64,000 bases of DNA from the NCBI RefSeq assembly GCF_001447385.1, contig NZ_LLWQ01000154.1:93522-157521 (forward strand), read 5' to 3'. The DNA is from Paracoccus sp. MKU1 (GTDB taxonomy: Bacteria > Pseudomonadota > Alphaproteobacteria > Rhodobacterales > Rhodobacteraceae). The notes beneath the pieces were generated by a model. It did no database searches and was not told the origin of the DNA. It saw only the letters and a program-made list of their open reading frames with translations. Below are positions 51,828 to 60,781 of the stretch, one piece after another. Both the position numbers and the translations under genes were made by a program. Within the stretch, counting starts at the first letter, position 1. Every line of letters begins with the position of its first letter.

Positions 51828-54047
51828 ATGGATGCCGACGACAAGACCAAGCCTTTTCCCCGGATGATCCCCGCGCTGACCGGGCTGGCCGCCGGCCTGT
51901 CCTTGCAGGCGGGTGCTGCGCTGGCGCAATCGGCGGCGCCCGGCGCGGTGATCGTGCTGGACCAGATCGAGATCCGCGCCGACACCACCGCGCGCCGCTT
52001 CGAGGCGACGCCCGGCGCGGTGGCGCTGATCGACCGCAGCGAGGCATCGGGCGAGGCCGCTCCGACGCTGGCCGACACCCTGTCCGAGGTGCCCGGCGTC
52101 GTCGTGCAGGAATTCTTCGGCGGCAACGACCAGCCGCGCGTCCAGATCCGTGGCTCGGGCCTGCAACAGAACCCGGCCGAGCGCGGCTTGCTGATCCTTC
52201 AGGACGGCATGCCGGTGAATCGCGCCGACGGCTCCTATGTCGTCGGTCTTGCAGCGCCGGGGCAGGCCGAGAGCATCGAGGTGTTTCGCGGCGCCGCGGC
52301 CAATCGCATCGGTGCCAACGTGCTGGGCGGCGCGATCAACTTCGCCTCGCCTTCGGGCGCATCGGCGCCGGGGATGCGGCTCAGCTTCGGCGGCGGCAGC
52401 TTCGGGCGGGGCGAGGTCGCGGGCAGCTATGGCATCGACGGCGAGCGGGCCGATATGCTGCTGCGCTTCGAACATGCGCAGAAGGACGGCTATCGCGACT
52501 ACAACGGCTCGCGCCGCACGGGGATCGGCGGCAACGTCACCTTGCAGACGGGCGAGGCGGTGACGCGGCTGTTCTTCAGCCATACCGACCTGGAATTCGA
52601 CGTGGCCGGGCCGCTGACCTGGGACGCGGTCCGGAACGATCCCGAAAGCAACCATGCCGGGCCGCTGATCGTCGGCGGCGTGCCGGTGGGGCCGGGACCG
52701 AACGTGCTGCGCGACCAGCCGCGGCGCGAGACCCGGCAGACCCTGGCCGGCGCCCGCACCACGCTGGAGCGCGGCGAGAACATCTATGACTTCGGCCTGA
52801 GCCTGTCGCGGACCGACGACAGCTTCGCCTTTCCGATCTCGGCCGGGTTCCGCGATACCGAGGGCAGCGATGCCACGCTGACCGCGCGCTACAGCCGGCT
52901 GGGCGAGGGCGCATTGCCGCTGTTCGAGGCCGGGCTGACCTGGTCCTTCGGCAAGGCCGACCGCGATTATTTCCACAACCTGGGCGGCGCGCGCGGCCCG
53001 GCCTTCGGCCGCAACCGGCTGACGGCGGATACGCTGTCGATCTTTGCCGGGGCGAACCTGCCGCTGGGCGGATTCACCCTGTCGCCCTCGATCGCCTTCA
53101 ATCATGCCAGCCGCGAAAGCGACGACCGCTGGGGCGCGGCGACCCGGCCGACGGTGGCCTACAGTCCGATGAATCCCGGCATGCGCCTGCCCGATGGGGC
53201 GGTGCCGGCGGTCTCGACCAGCTATGACCGCAGCTATAGCGGCTTCACCCCGGCGCTGGCCCTGTCCTGGACCCCGGCCGAGGGGCAGTTCGCCTGGATC
53301 TCGCTGGCGCGCGGCTTCGAGCCGCCGACCCATGACGACCTGCTGGGCACGGTGGGCGGCACGCCGAACAGCGGCCCGGGCCGGCCGAGCCCCGCCGATC
53401 CCGCCGCGCCGGCGGCGATGTTCGCGACGCCCGACCTGGAGGCGCAGACCTCGACCACGCTGGAGCTTGGCTGGCGCGGGAGGTGGCAGAACCTGTCCTG
53501 GGATGCGACCGTCTATCACGCGCGGCTGAAGAACGAATTGCTGTCCCTGCGCGACGTGACCGGCGCCACGCTGGCCTCGGTCAATGCCGGGCGGACGCGG
53601 CACAGCGGGGCCGAGCTTGGCCTGTCGGGCGAGCTGACGGAAACGCTGGCGGCGCGGCTGGCCTGGACCTGGCAGGATTTCCGCTTCGACGACGATCCCC
53701 TGCGCGGCGACAACCGCATCGCCGGCGCACCGCGCAACGTCATCTCGCTGGCGCTGGACTGGCGCCCGGTCGAGCGGCTGACGATCACCGGCAAGCTGCA
53801 TTGGGTGCCGGACGAGACCCCGGTGGACAACATGAACACGGTCTTCAACGACTCTTATGCCCTGGTCGATCTGGGGGCCGAATATGCGCTGACGCCGAAC
53901 GCCTCGATCCATGCCCGGGTCACCAACCTGACCGACGAACGCTATGCCGCCTCGACCCTGGTCGTGGACCAGGCCTCGGCGGGGCAGGCGGCCTTCATCC
54001 CGGGCGAGGGGCGCGCCTTCTACCTGGGCACGCGGCTGCGGTTCTGA
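51828..54047 (+). CDS. TonB-dependent outer-membrane receptor
   Basis: 739 residues. A signal segment (IPALTGLAAGLSLQAGAALAQ) precedes the TonB-box-like VIVLDQIEI, a plug with RVQIRGSGLQQNPAERG and SIEVFRGAAANRIGANVLGG, and a barrel ending in Phe. The plug resembles ferric-citrate/FecA-like receptors, but the ligand is unknown. The start at 51828 follows AAGGA; ATG 51864 would shorten the signal. Downstream genes encode an NsrR-like regulator and an ABC importer, so it may bring the same substrate across the outer membrane. Confidence 0.88.
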   Translation: MDADDKTKPFPRMIPALTGLAAGLSLQAGAALAQSAAPGAVIVLDQIEIRADTTARRFEATPGAVALIDRSEASGEAAPTLADTLSEVPGVVVQEFFGGNDQPRVQIRGSGLQQNPAERGLLILQDGMPVNRADGSYVVGLAAPGQAESIEVFRGAAANRIGANVLGGAINFASPSGASAPGMRLSFGGGSFGRGEVAGSYGIDGERADMLLRFEHAQKDGYRDYNGSRRTGIGGNVTLQTGEAVTRLFFSHTDLEFDVAGPLTWDAVRNDPESNHAGPLIVGGVPVGPGPNVLRDQPRRETRQTLAGARTTLERGENIYDFGLSLSRTDDSFAFPISAGFRDTEGSDATLTARYSRLGEGALPLFEAGLTWSFGKADRDYFHNLGGARGPAFGRNRLTADTLSIFAGANLPLGGFTLSPSIAFNHASRESDDRWGAATRPTVAYSPMNPGMRLPDGAVPAVSTSYDRSYSGFTPALALSWTPAEGQFAWISLARGFEPPTHDDLLGTVGGTPNSGPGRPSPADPAAPAAMFATPDLEAQTSTTLELGWRGRWQNLSWDATVYHARLKNELLSLRDVTGATLASVNAGRTRHSGAELGLSGELTETLAARLAWTWQDFRFDDDPLRGDNRIAGAPRNVISLALDWRPVERLTITGKLHWVPDETPVDNMNTVFNDSYALVDLGAEYALTPNASIHARVTNLTDERYAASTLVVDQASAGQAAFIPGEGRAFYLGTRLRF

Positions 54048-54187
54048 TGATGGAGAGCGCCGCCGCCCGGATGCCCCATGCCTTGCCTGCGGTTCGGGCG
54101 GACGGGCCGCACCTGGTCCTGGCGCGCGCCATTGACCGCCTGGCGCGGGCCGTGCTTTTGTGCGGGCGGATCGAGGAAGCCCCCTGC

Positions 54188-54595
54188 ATGCGACTGACCA
54201 GCTTTTCGGATTATGCGCTGCGCCTGCTGATCTATGCGGCGCGGCATCCCGACCGGCTGGTGACCATCGAGGAAGCCGCTGCCGCCTATGACATCTCGCG
54301 CAGCCATCTGACCAAGGTGGCCAATGTGCTGACCCGGGCGGGGTTCCTGAACTCGGTCCGCGGCCGCTCGGGCGGGCTGGAACTGGGGCGCGAGCCCGCT
54401 GCGCTGTCCTTGGGCGAGGTGCTGCGCGTGACCGAGCCGGACATGGCCGCCGCCGAATGCTTCGGTCCCGAGGAGATCCGCGACCCCAACCGCCCCGGCG
54501 CGCTGGATGCGGCGATCCGGGACGCGCTGGCCGCCTTCCTGCAAGTGATGGACCGCCGCAGCCTGGCCGACCTGCTGGCCGACGAACAGGAGTGA
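54188..54595 (+). CDS. Rrf2/NsrR-like regulator missing two cluster cysteines
   Basis: 135 residues. The winged helix is typical of the NsrR branch: RLTSFSDYALRLLIYAA, ISRSHLTKVANVLTRAGFL and VRGRSGGLEL. In NsrR three Cys bind the Fe-S cluster that senses NO; here only the one in ECFG remains and the positions of the other two are filled by non-Cys residues in DPNRPGAL. It may bind DNA without a cluster or sense another signal. GAGGAAG precedes the ATG. It starts the regulator-FmdE-DUF1971 gene set. Confidence 0.87.
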   Translation: MRLTSFSDYALRLLIYAARHPDRLVTIEEAAAAYDISRSHLTKVANVLTRAGFLNSVRGRSGGLELGREPAALSLGEVLRVTEPDMAAAECFGPEEIRDPNRPGALDAAIRDALAAFLQVMDRRSLADLLADEQE

Positions 54596-54598
54596 GCC

Positions 54599-55219
54599 AT
54601 GAGTTTTCCCGCCTTCTTCGACGATGCGCCGGCGATCCGGGTCCGCGATCCCCTGGCGGGTTTCCTGGGCTCGGCCGAGGGCGGGGCGATGACCTATCGC
54701 TATGCCGATGCCGTGCGGCTTTGCGGCCATTCCTGCCCGGTGGTCGCCGGGGCCTGGCTGATGGTCCGGGCCGGGCTGGAATGGCTTTACGGCGACGACC
54801 TGCCCGAGCGCGGCGGGATCGAGGTTCAGATGCGCGACGGGGTTGCGCAGGGCACGACCGGCGTCACCGCCTCGGTCGCGACGCTGGTCACGGGTGCCGC
54901 GGCCGAGGGCGGCTTTCACGGCATCGGCTCGGGCCATCTGTTCGCGCGCCGCGGGCTTTTGCGCTTCGAGGCGCCGATCGACGGCGTCATGGGGCTGCGT
55001 CGGCGCGACAATGGCGCGGGGGTGGTCGTAGACATCGACACCGGCCATGTTCCCCACGATCCCGCCATGGCCGATCTGATGCCGCGCGCGGTCGCGGGGC
55101 GGGCCGACCCGGCCGGACAGGCCCGCTTCGCGGCGCTGTTCCAGGACCGGGTGCGGCGGATGCTGGCGGCGGCCGACGATCCCAAGTTGATCCATCTCTA
55201 TGACTGGCCTGCGCCATGA
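54599..55219 (+). CDS. FmdE-like protein
   Basis: 206 residues. A CGHSCPVVAGAWLM segment resembles the conserved HGHxCPG motif of the formylmethanofuran dehydrogenase subunit E (FmdE) fold, with Cys in place of the first His. No zinc-ribbon tail is present. In non-methanogens such proteins have no settled function; metal or tetrapyrrole handling has been suggested by context. It lies 3 bases after the NsrR-like gene and overlaps the DUF1971 gene (ATGA). Confidence 0.6.
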   Translation: MSFPAFFDDAPAIRVRDPLAGFLGSAEGGAMTYRYADAVRLCGHSCPVVAGAWLMVRAGLEWLYGDDLPERGGIEVQMRDGVAQGTTGVTASVATLVTGAAAEGGFHGIGSGHLFARRGLLRFEAPIDGVMGLRRRDNGAGVVVDIDTGHVPHDPAMADLMPRAVAGRADPAGQARFAALFQDRVRRMLAAADDPKLIHLYDWPAP

Positions 55220-55521
55220 GCTTGCCCGCCTGGCCCGCCGACGCCGCGCCCTATCGGCGCACGCCGGATTTCACCGAGGCCACGGTGCCCAAGGGCCTGC
55301 TGCGCGCCCATTCGACCCGGCACGGCACCTGGGCGCGGCTGCATGTGCTGGAGGGCAGGCCGGTCTTTCGCGACCTGGTGGATGGCGCCGAATTGTTGCT
55401 GGGGCCGGGCATCCATCCGTTGATCCATCCCGGGCGGCTGCACGAGGTCGCGGCCGCGGGCCCGGTACGGTTTTTCGTCGAGTTCTGCGCCCGGCCGGGG
55501 GATTCCCCGGCGCCGGCCTGA
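55216..55521 (+). CDS. DUF1971 (YeaR-like) small protein
   Basis: 101 residues, a single cupin-like domain with YRRTPDFTEATVPKGLLRAHST and HPGRLHEVAAAGPVRFFVEF. Homologues are annotated as tellurite-resistance or YeaR-like; E. coli yeaR is induced by nitrate and NO. The presence next to NnrS genes fits an NO-linked role, though the reaction is unknown. Its stop overlaps the FNR-type box of the next operon. Confidence 0.8.
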   Translation: MSLPAWPADAAPYRRTPDFTEATVPKGLLRAHSTRHGTWARLHVLEGRPVFRDLVDGAELLLGPGIHPLIHPGRLHEVAAAGPVRFFVEFCARPGDSPAPA

Positions 55522-55531
55522 CCTAAATCAA
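55518..55531 (+). promoter_or_regulatory. FNR/Nnr-type box before the ABC-nnrS operon
   Basis: CTGAC-CTAA-ATCAA at 55518-55531 matches the FNR/DNR/Nnr palindrome TTGAT-N4-ATCAA with one perfect and one 3-of-5 half-site. It is 97 bases before the binding-protein ATG, suitable for activation under low oxygen or NO. Confidence 0.6.
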
Positions 55532-55628
55532 GGACAGGCCGGCCCGCCCGGCGCAAGAGTTCACCGAGTTTCACGCCAGCCCTCCGCCAGCGACCCCGTC
55601 CTACCTTTCGCCTGCCAGGAGGGCAGCC

Positions 55629-56624
55629 ATGTCCCTTATTCTTCGCAATCCCTCGCGCCGCGCCCTTCTTGCCGGGGCGGGCGCCCTGGCCGCCACGCTG
55701 GCGGCGCCCCGCATCCTGCGCGCGGCGCCGCTTGCCCGGCTGGCGCTGTTCGGCCCGCCCGCCGGGCCCAGCATCACCCTGGCCCATGCCGTGGCCAGCG
55801 GCGCACTCAAGGACCTGTCGGCCGAGGTGTCGCTGGCCGTCTGGCGCTCCCCGGACGAGTTGCGCGCCGGGCTGACCTCGGGGACCATCGACCTGTCGGT
55901 GGTGCCGGTGCAGGTCGCGGCGAACCTCTATAACCGCGGCATGGGGCTGCGGCTGGTCAATACCATGACCGACGGGCTGCTGTTCATCGTGGCGGAAACC
56001 GGCACGGTTGCGGATCTCGCCGCGCTGGAGGGCCGGCGGCTGGCCGTGCCCTTCGTCAACGATACGCCCGATTTCGTGCTGCGCGCGCTGCTGGCGCGGC
56101 AGGGCATCGCCGACAAGGTGCGGCTGGTGCCCGTCGGCAGCCCCATCGAGGCCGCGCAGATGCTGCTGGCCGGCCAGATCGAGGCGGCGCTGCTCAGCGA
56201 ACCGGCCTCCAGCGTCGCGATCATGCGCGGCCGGGCGGCGCGCAAATCCTTCGCGCGGGTGATCGACCTGCAAGAGGAATGGGGCAGACAGGGCGATGTC
56301 GGCCCGGTGCTGCCGCAGGCCGGGCTGGCCGCGACCGATGCCTTCATGGCCGAGGGCGCGGAACTGCTGGAGCCGTTGCAGGCCGCGCTGGCGCGGGCGA
56401 ATGACGAGGTGCTGGCCGATCCGGTGCGGGCCGGGACCGAAGCCGCCGGCCCCTTGGACATGCCCGCTCCCATCCTGGCGCTGTCGGTGCCGCATTCCCG
56501 GCTGGCGGTGCGCCCGGCCGGCGAGGCGCGGCCGGCCGTCGAGGCGATCCTGTCGCTGATGGCCGAGACCGATGCCGCGATCATCGGCGGCAAGCTGCCC
56601 GACGACGGGTTCTATCTGCTGTGA
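55629..56624 (+). CDS. ABC transporter periplasmic binding protein (NMT1/TauA-like)
   Basis: 331 residues. A twin-arginine-like signal (NPSRRALLAGAGALAATLAA) leads a NMT1-type binding protein: LALFGPPAGPSITLAHAVASG, then VPFVNDTPDFVLRALL and EAALLSEPASSVAIM. Members carry nitrate, sulfonates, thiamine precursors and others; the ligand here is not evident. AGGAGGG precedes the ATG. It opens a four-gene unit ending in nnrS, with GTGA overlap to the permease. Confidence 0.85.
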   Translation: MSLILRNPSRRALLAGAGALAATLAAPRILRAAPLARLALFGPPAGPSITLAHAVASGALKDLSAEVSLAVWRSPDELRAGLTSGTIDLSVVPVQVAANLYNRGMGLRLVNTMTDGLLFIVAETGTVADLAALEGRRLAVPFVNDTPDFVLRALLARQGIADKVRLVPVGSPIEAAQMLLAGQIEAALLSEPASSVAIMRGRAARKSFARVIDLQEEWGRQGDVGPVLPQAGLAATDAFMAEGAELLEPLQAALARANDEVLADPVRAGTEAAGPLDMPAPILALSVPHSRLAVRPAGEARPAVEAILSLMAETDAAIIGGKLPDDGFYLL

Positions 56625-57439
56625 GCCTGTTTTCGGCCTGTCTCGACCGGCTGGCGCGGCTGGGCCGGTTCCTGTGGTCGGCCTGGGCGGGGCTGGCGGG
56701 CCTGGCGCTGATCGGCGCGCTGTGGCAGGCCGGGCACGAGGCCTATGGCGATTTCATCCTGACCGCACCGCTGGACACGCTGGCCGCCGCGGCCCGACTT
56801 CTGCGCGAGGGCAGGGCGCAGGAACTGCTGGCGCTGACCACCGCCCGGGCGCTGGCCGGGTTCGGGCTTTGTGCGCTGATCGGCACGCTGGCCGGGGTGG
56901 CGGCGGGCTATTCCCCGGCCACGCTGCGGCTGTCGCGGCCGGTCCTGACCCTGCTTCTGGGCGTGCCGCCCATCGCCTGGATCGTGCTGGCGATGATCTG
57001 GTTCGGCCCCTCGGACCTGACCGTGGCGGTGACGATCCTGATCTCGGCTACGCCGGTGGTCTTTGTCGGCGCGGTCGAGGGGGTGGTGACGCGCGACCGC
57101 GGCCTGGACGACATGGCGCGGGTCTTTGGCGCCGGGCCGCTGCGGCGCTTCCGGTTCGTCTCGGCCCGGCAGATTTCGGCGCAGCTGTTCCCGGCGCTGA
57201 TCCTGGCGCTCGGCTCGGCCTTCAAGGTCGCGATCATGGCGGAACTGCTGGCCAATGCCGGCGGCATCGGCGGCGCGCTCGCGCGGGCGCGGGCCATGCT
57301 GGACATCGCCGAGGCGCTGGCCTGGGTCAGCCTGGCCGTCGCCGCGCTGATCGCGGTCGAATACATCCTGATCCGTCCGGTCCGGGCCGAGTTGGAGCGC
57401 TGGCGCGAGGCCGCCGCGCCCTGGGGCGTCAAGCGATGA
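56621..57439 (+). CDS. ABC transporter permease (TauC/SsuC-like)
   Basis: 272 residues, about six helices, GTG start at 56621 inside the binding-protein stop. VPPIAWIVLAMIWFGPSDLT and the coupling-loop segment DDMARVFGAGPLRRFRFV are typical of nitrate/sulfonate/taurine-type permeases. It overlaps the ATPase gene (ATGA). Confidence 0.88.
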   Translation: MSLFSACLDRLARLGRFLWSAWAGLAGLALIGALWQAGHEAYGDFILTAPLDTLAAAARLLREGRAQELLALTTARALAGFGLCALIGTLAGVAAGYSPATLRLSRPVLTLLLGVPPIAWIVLAMIWFGPSDLTVAVTILISATPVVFVGAVEGVVTRDRGLDDMARVFGAGPLRRFRFVSARQISAQLFPALILALGSAFKVAIMAELLANAGGIGGALARARAMLDIAEALAWVSLAVAALIAVEYILIRPVRAELERWREAAAPWGVKR

Positions 57440-58185
57440 GCCTGCTGGAACTGAATCGCATCGGCCACGCCTTTTTCGGCCGCACCGTGCTGGAGGGCAT
57501 CACGCTGGGCGTCGCCCGGCAGGAGATCGTGGCGCTGGTCGGGCCGTCCGGCTCGGGCAAGTCCACGCTCGCGCATATCGCCGCCGGGCTGGTCGAGCCG
57601 CGCGAGGGGCGCATCGCCCGCCGCTACCTGCGCCACGCGATGGTGTTCCAGGAGCCGCGGCTGATGCCCTGGGCGACGGCGGCCGGCAATATCGGCTTTC
57701 CGCTGCGCCTGTCGCGCGCCCCGCGCCGCATGCGGCGCCGGATGATCGCCGATGCCGCCCTGCGCGCCGGCCTGCTGCCCGAGGATCTGGGGAAATACCC
57801 CTCCGAGCTTTCGGGTGGCATGCGCCAGCGCGCCGCCATCGCCCGTGCCCTGGTCACCGACCCGGATTTCATCTATTTCGACGAACCCTTCACCGCGCTG
57901 GACGTGGCGCTGAAGCGGCGGATGCAGGATCTGGTGATCGAGGCCGCCGCCTCGGCGCGCTTCGCCGCGCTGTTCATCACCCATGACCTGCTGGAGGCGA
58001 TCCGCATCAGCCACCGCATCCTGGTGCTGGACGCGGGCGGGCGCGGCATCGCGGGCGAGCGCCTGCCCGCCGGCAGCCCCGGCACCCGCGACGAGGCGGC
58101 GATCTTTGCCCTGCGCCAGCACTACCTGACCGCCGACCCGCTGTTTGCGCATATCCACGACATCGACGAACGGCTGCGCCCATGA
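57436..58185 (+). CDS. ABC transporter ATPase (nitrate/sulfonate type)
   Basis: 249 residues. Walker A is GPSGSGKS, the Q-loop VFQEPRLMPW, the signature LSGGMRQRAA, Walker B FIYFDEPFTALD and switch THD. These match SsuB/TauB-type ATPases. ATGA overlaps on both sides join it to the permease and nnrS. Confidence 0.9.
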   Translation: MSLLELNRIGHAFFGRTVLEGITLGVARQEIVALVGPSGSGKSTLAHIAAGLVEPREGRIARRYLRHAMVFQEPRLMPWATAAGNIGFPLRLSRAPRRMRRRMIADAALRAGLLPEDLGKYPSELSGGMRQRAAIARALVTDPDFIYFDEPFTALDVALKRRMQDLVIEAAASARFAALFITHDLLEAIRISHRILVLDAGGRGIAGERLPAGSPGTRDEAAIFALRQHYLTADPLFAHIHDIDERLRP

Positions 58186-59351
58186 CGCCTCCCCTGCATC
58201 GCGTGCTGTCCGACGAGGGCTTTCGGCTGTTCTTTCCGCTGGCGGCGCTGCATGCGGCGCTGTGGCCGCTGTTTTGGGTGGCGCTCTGGTCCTTCGACCT
58301 GCCCCTTGCGCGCCAGATCCCGGCCGGCATCTGGCATGCGAACGAGATGATCTTCGGCGCCTGGGGCGCGGCGCTGCTGGGCTTTCTGACCACCGCCGCG
58401 CCGGAATGGACCGACACGCCGCGCCTGCGCGGGCGGCCGCTGTGGTGGCTTGCCGCGCTTTGGACAGCGGCGCGGATCGCGGGGCTTCTGGGCGCGGACG
58501 CGCTGATCCTGCCGGCGATGCTGGCGGATCTGGCCTGGCTGGTGCTGCTGCTGGCCTATTTTCTGAAGGTCTCGCTGGAACAGCGCACGATGCGGCTGCT
58601 CAGCTTTGCGGGCTGGCTGTTCGCGCTGACGCTGGCTGGGCTGATGGCGCGCATGGCGATGCTGGCGGGGCAGGCCGAGGCGGCGGCGGAATGGTTGCGC
58701 ATCGCGGGGCTGGTGTTTCTGGGCCTGCTTGCCCTTGCGCTGGCGCGCATCACCGTGCCGGTCACGAATATCGTGCTGGACCCCAGCGAAAGCACCTCGC
58801 CCTTCCGGCCGCATCCGGGGCGGCTGAACCTGTCGGCCGGGCTGGTGGCGCTGGCGCTTGTCGGGCAGGTCGCGGGCCTGTCGCCGGCGGTCACGGGCTT
58901 TCTGTGGATCGCCGCCGGGGCCGCCTTCATGGACCGCATGGCCGAAGGCTTTGTCGGTCCCGAGGCGTTTCGCGCCGAGATCATGGTGCTGATGGCGGCG
59001 GCAGGCTTTGCCGGGGTGGGGCTGCTGGGTCTGGGCGCCGCGGCGCTCGGTGCGCCTTGGGCCGAGGCCGGCCCGCTGCATCTGGCGCTGATGGGCGGGC
59101 TTGGCCTGGGGGTTCTGGCGGTTCTGGCGATCGCGGGGCGGTTCCATACCGGGCAGGGGCTGGGCCTGAACTGGCAGACCCGGACCGCTTTCGTGCTGGC
59201 CGGCGCGGCGGTGCTGCTGCGCGCCCTGCCCGAGATGGGGCTGATGCCATGGCCGCCCGGCCCGCTGCATCTGGTCGCGGCGGTGCTGTGGGCGGCGGCG
59301 TTCCTGCTGTGGCTGGCCGATTACTGGCCGGCGATACGCCGCCTGTCGTGA
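58182..59351 (+). CDS. nnrS: NnrS, haem- and copper-binding membrane protein of NO response
   Basis: 389 residues with about 12 hydrophobic helices. The family motif WHANEMIFGAWGAALLGFL and the following TAAPEWT are clear, as is FRPHPGRLNLSAG in the middle. NnrS protects denitrifiers against NO by limiting damage to iron-sulphur and iron-dithiol targets; it is controlled by NO-responsive FNR-family regulators. It is the last gene of the ABC unit, and the fixed link to an NMT1-type importer is unusual and unexplained. Confidence 0.92.
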   Translation: MTPPLHRVLSDEGFRLFFPLAALHAALWPLFWVALWSFDLPLARQIPAGIWHANEMIFGAWGAALLGFLTTAAPEWTDTPRLRGRPLWWLAALWTAARIAGLLGADALILPAMLADLAWLVLLLAYFLKVSLEQRTMRLLSFAGWLFALTLAGLMARMAMLAGQAEAAAEWLRIAGLVFLGLLALALARITVPVTNIVLDPSESTSPFRPHPGRLNLSAGLVALALVGQVAGLSPAVTGFLWIAAGAAFMDRMAEGFVGPEAFRAEIMVLMAAAGFAGVGLLGLGAAALGAPWAEAGPLHLALMGGLGLGVLAVLAIAGRFHTGQGLGLNWQTRTAFVLAGAAVLLRALPEMGLMPWPPGPLHLVAAVLWAAAFLLWLADYWPAIRRLS

Positions 59352-59370
59352 AGGGCAGGCGGCGCGGCGT

Positions 59371-59919
59371 TCATGCGGCAAGCTGCTGGGTCTGGCCAAG
59401 CGCCTGGTCGATGGCGGCCTGGCGCTCATCGGGGCCGATGCTCACGCCATCGGCCATCACGAATTCGGCCTCGATGCCGATGAAGGCAAAGACCGAGCGC
59501 AGATAGCTCTCCAGATGCTCCAGCGCCACCCTGGCATCGTCGCTGTAGAAACCGCCGCGCGCCAGGGCGACGATCACGCGCTTGCCCTTGGCCAGCCCCT
59601 CCGGCCCCTCGGCGGTATAGCGGAAGGTCTTGCCGGCGACGACGATGCGGTCGATCCACGCCTTGAGCTGGCTCGGCAGGGTGAAGTTATACATTGGCGC
59701 GCCGATCACCACCGTGTCGGCGGCCAGGAACTCGTCCAGCACCGAGGTATCGGCCAGCGCATCCAGTGTCAGATGCGGCAGGGGGGCGCTGGCAAGATCG
59801 CGGCGAATGACGGGAATGCCGGGCTGCGCCTCGGCGAGCCGGTCGATGATCGCCTGGCTGACGATGCGGCTGACGCTGTTGTCGCCGGTGATGCTGCTGT
59901 CGATATGCAGGATGGTCAC
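59371..59919 (-). CDS. azoR: FMN-dependent NADH-azoreductase
   Basis: 182 residues, flavodoxin-like fold with [16 protein letters not shown] at the FMN site, [17 protein letters not shown] and [10 protein letters not shown]. It reduces quinones and azo compounds. The protein starts at a GTG (59919) following CAGGAGA on the minus strand. It is divergent from an HxlR regulator, a pairing common for quinone-stress systems. Confidence 0.91.
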   Translation of the reverse strand: MTILHIDSSITGDNSVSRIVSQAIIDRLAEAQPGIPVIRRDLASAPLPHLTLDALADTSVLDEFLAADTVVIGAPMYNFTLPSQLKAWIDRIVVAGKTFRYTAEGPEGLAKGKRVIVALARGGFYSDDARVALEHLESYLRSVFAFIGIEAEFVMADGVSIGPDERQAAIDQALGQTQQLAA

Positions 59920-59931
59920 TCTTGTCTCCTG

Positions 59932-59965
59932 AGTATGGAATCTATACTGAGGTTGCTTAAGTAAC
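59932..59965. promoter_or_regulatory. Candidate HxlR operator between azoR and its regulator
   Basis: AGTAT (59932-59936) faces ATACT (59944-59948), and a near-palindrome GTTGCTTAAGTAAC lies at 59952-59965. Both are AT-rich islands in the divergent 135-base gap and are the likely sites for the HxlR-type regulator. Confidence 0.5.
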
Positions 59966-60054
59966 CATCGGCAAGACCTCTGCAAGAAGGCACAATCCTG
60001 TGCCGCAGTTACATGGCTGTGACCTGGGCACAGCAAGGGAACCGGAGAAACCAC

Positions 60055-60423
60055 ATGCATGATCCGAACAGTTTCGGCTGCCGGGCCTTCACCGCCGTCC
60101 TGCAACGGATCGGCGACAAATGGAGCCTGCTGATCGTCTCGGTCCTGGCGGAGGGGCCGAAGCGGTTCAACGAATTGCGCCGCGAAATTCCCAGCATCTC
60201 CCAGCGCATGCTGACGCTGACCCTGCGCGGGCTGGAGCGCGACGGGCTGGTGTCGCGCACGGTGACGCCCAGCATCCCGCCTCGCGTGGACTACGAGCTG
60301 ACCGCGCTTGGCCAGTCGCTGCGCAAGCCGGTCTGTGCCCTGGCGGAATGGGCGATGACGAATATCGACGAAATCCATGCCGCCCAGTCACGCTTTGACC
60401 GGGCGAATGGCGAAAGGGTCTAG
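60055..60423 (+). CDS. HxlR-family transcriptional regulator
   Basis: 122 residues, winged helix. [40 protein letters not shown] and [10 protein letters not shown] are diagnostic. The N-terminal Cys (FGCRAF) is the position that senses electrophiles or thiol stress in family members such as YodB. CCGGAGAAA precedes the ATG at 60055; an earlier ATG at 60013 has no such site. It probably represses azoR. Confidence 0.92.
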   Translation: MHDPNSFGCRAFTAVLQRIGDKWSLLIVSVLAEGPKRFNELRREIPSISQRMLTLTLRGLERDGLVSRTVTPSIPPRVDYELTALGQSLRKPVCALAEWAMTNIDEIHAAQSRFDRANGERV

Positions 60424-60781
60424 CCGCGCTTCCGGGGCGCGGGAGCGGGGGCGGCGGCTTGAGCCCTTGGCGAGCCAGGCCAACTTGCGGCGCGCCCGGT
60501 CCTGGGCGCGCCCGGTCCTGATCGGCTCCGGGTTCTCGGGATGGGCATATTATGGGCATATTTCGGCGCTGTTCTCGACCGTGGCTTCGATCGACTGCGT
60601 TGGCGCCATGGTGATTATCAGGTCGGGATCGGTCTTTTTTCCGCCCTCCGATGTGGCGGGAAAACAGCCGATCTTCGAGTAAGGTGCTGCCTTGATTGGT
60701 CGGAAATGACCGAGGGCCGGGCGAAATCCGAGTCGCGACGCCGGGAGATTGGTCGCTGTGTCGTTCCATCCCGGCCGTGTT
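60424..60781. repeat. Gene-free stretch with two short tandem repeats
   Basis: No gene is supported in these 358 bases. A 15-base unit GCGCGCCCGGTCCTG occurs twice in tandem with a period of 16 (60490-60504, 60506-60520). ATGGGCATAT occurs twice with a period of 11 (60541-60550, 60552-60561). They may be replication slippage products. Confidence 0.5.

Noticed and set aside
55518..55531. The box as a full-consensus FNR site
   Set aside because: One half-site is CTGAC rather than TTGAT, so it is listed as FNR/Nnr-like with moderate confidence only.
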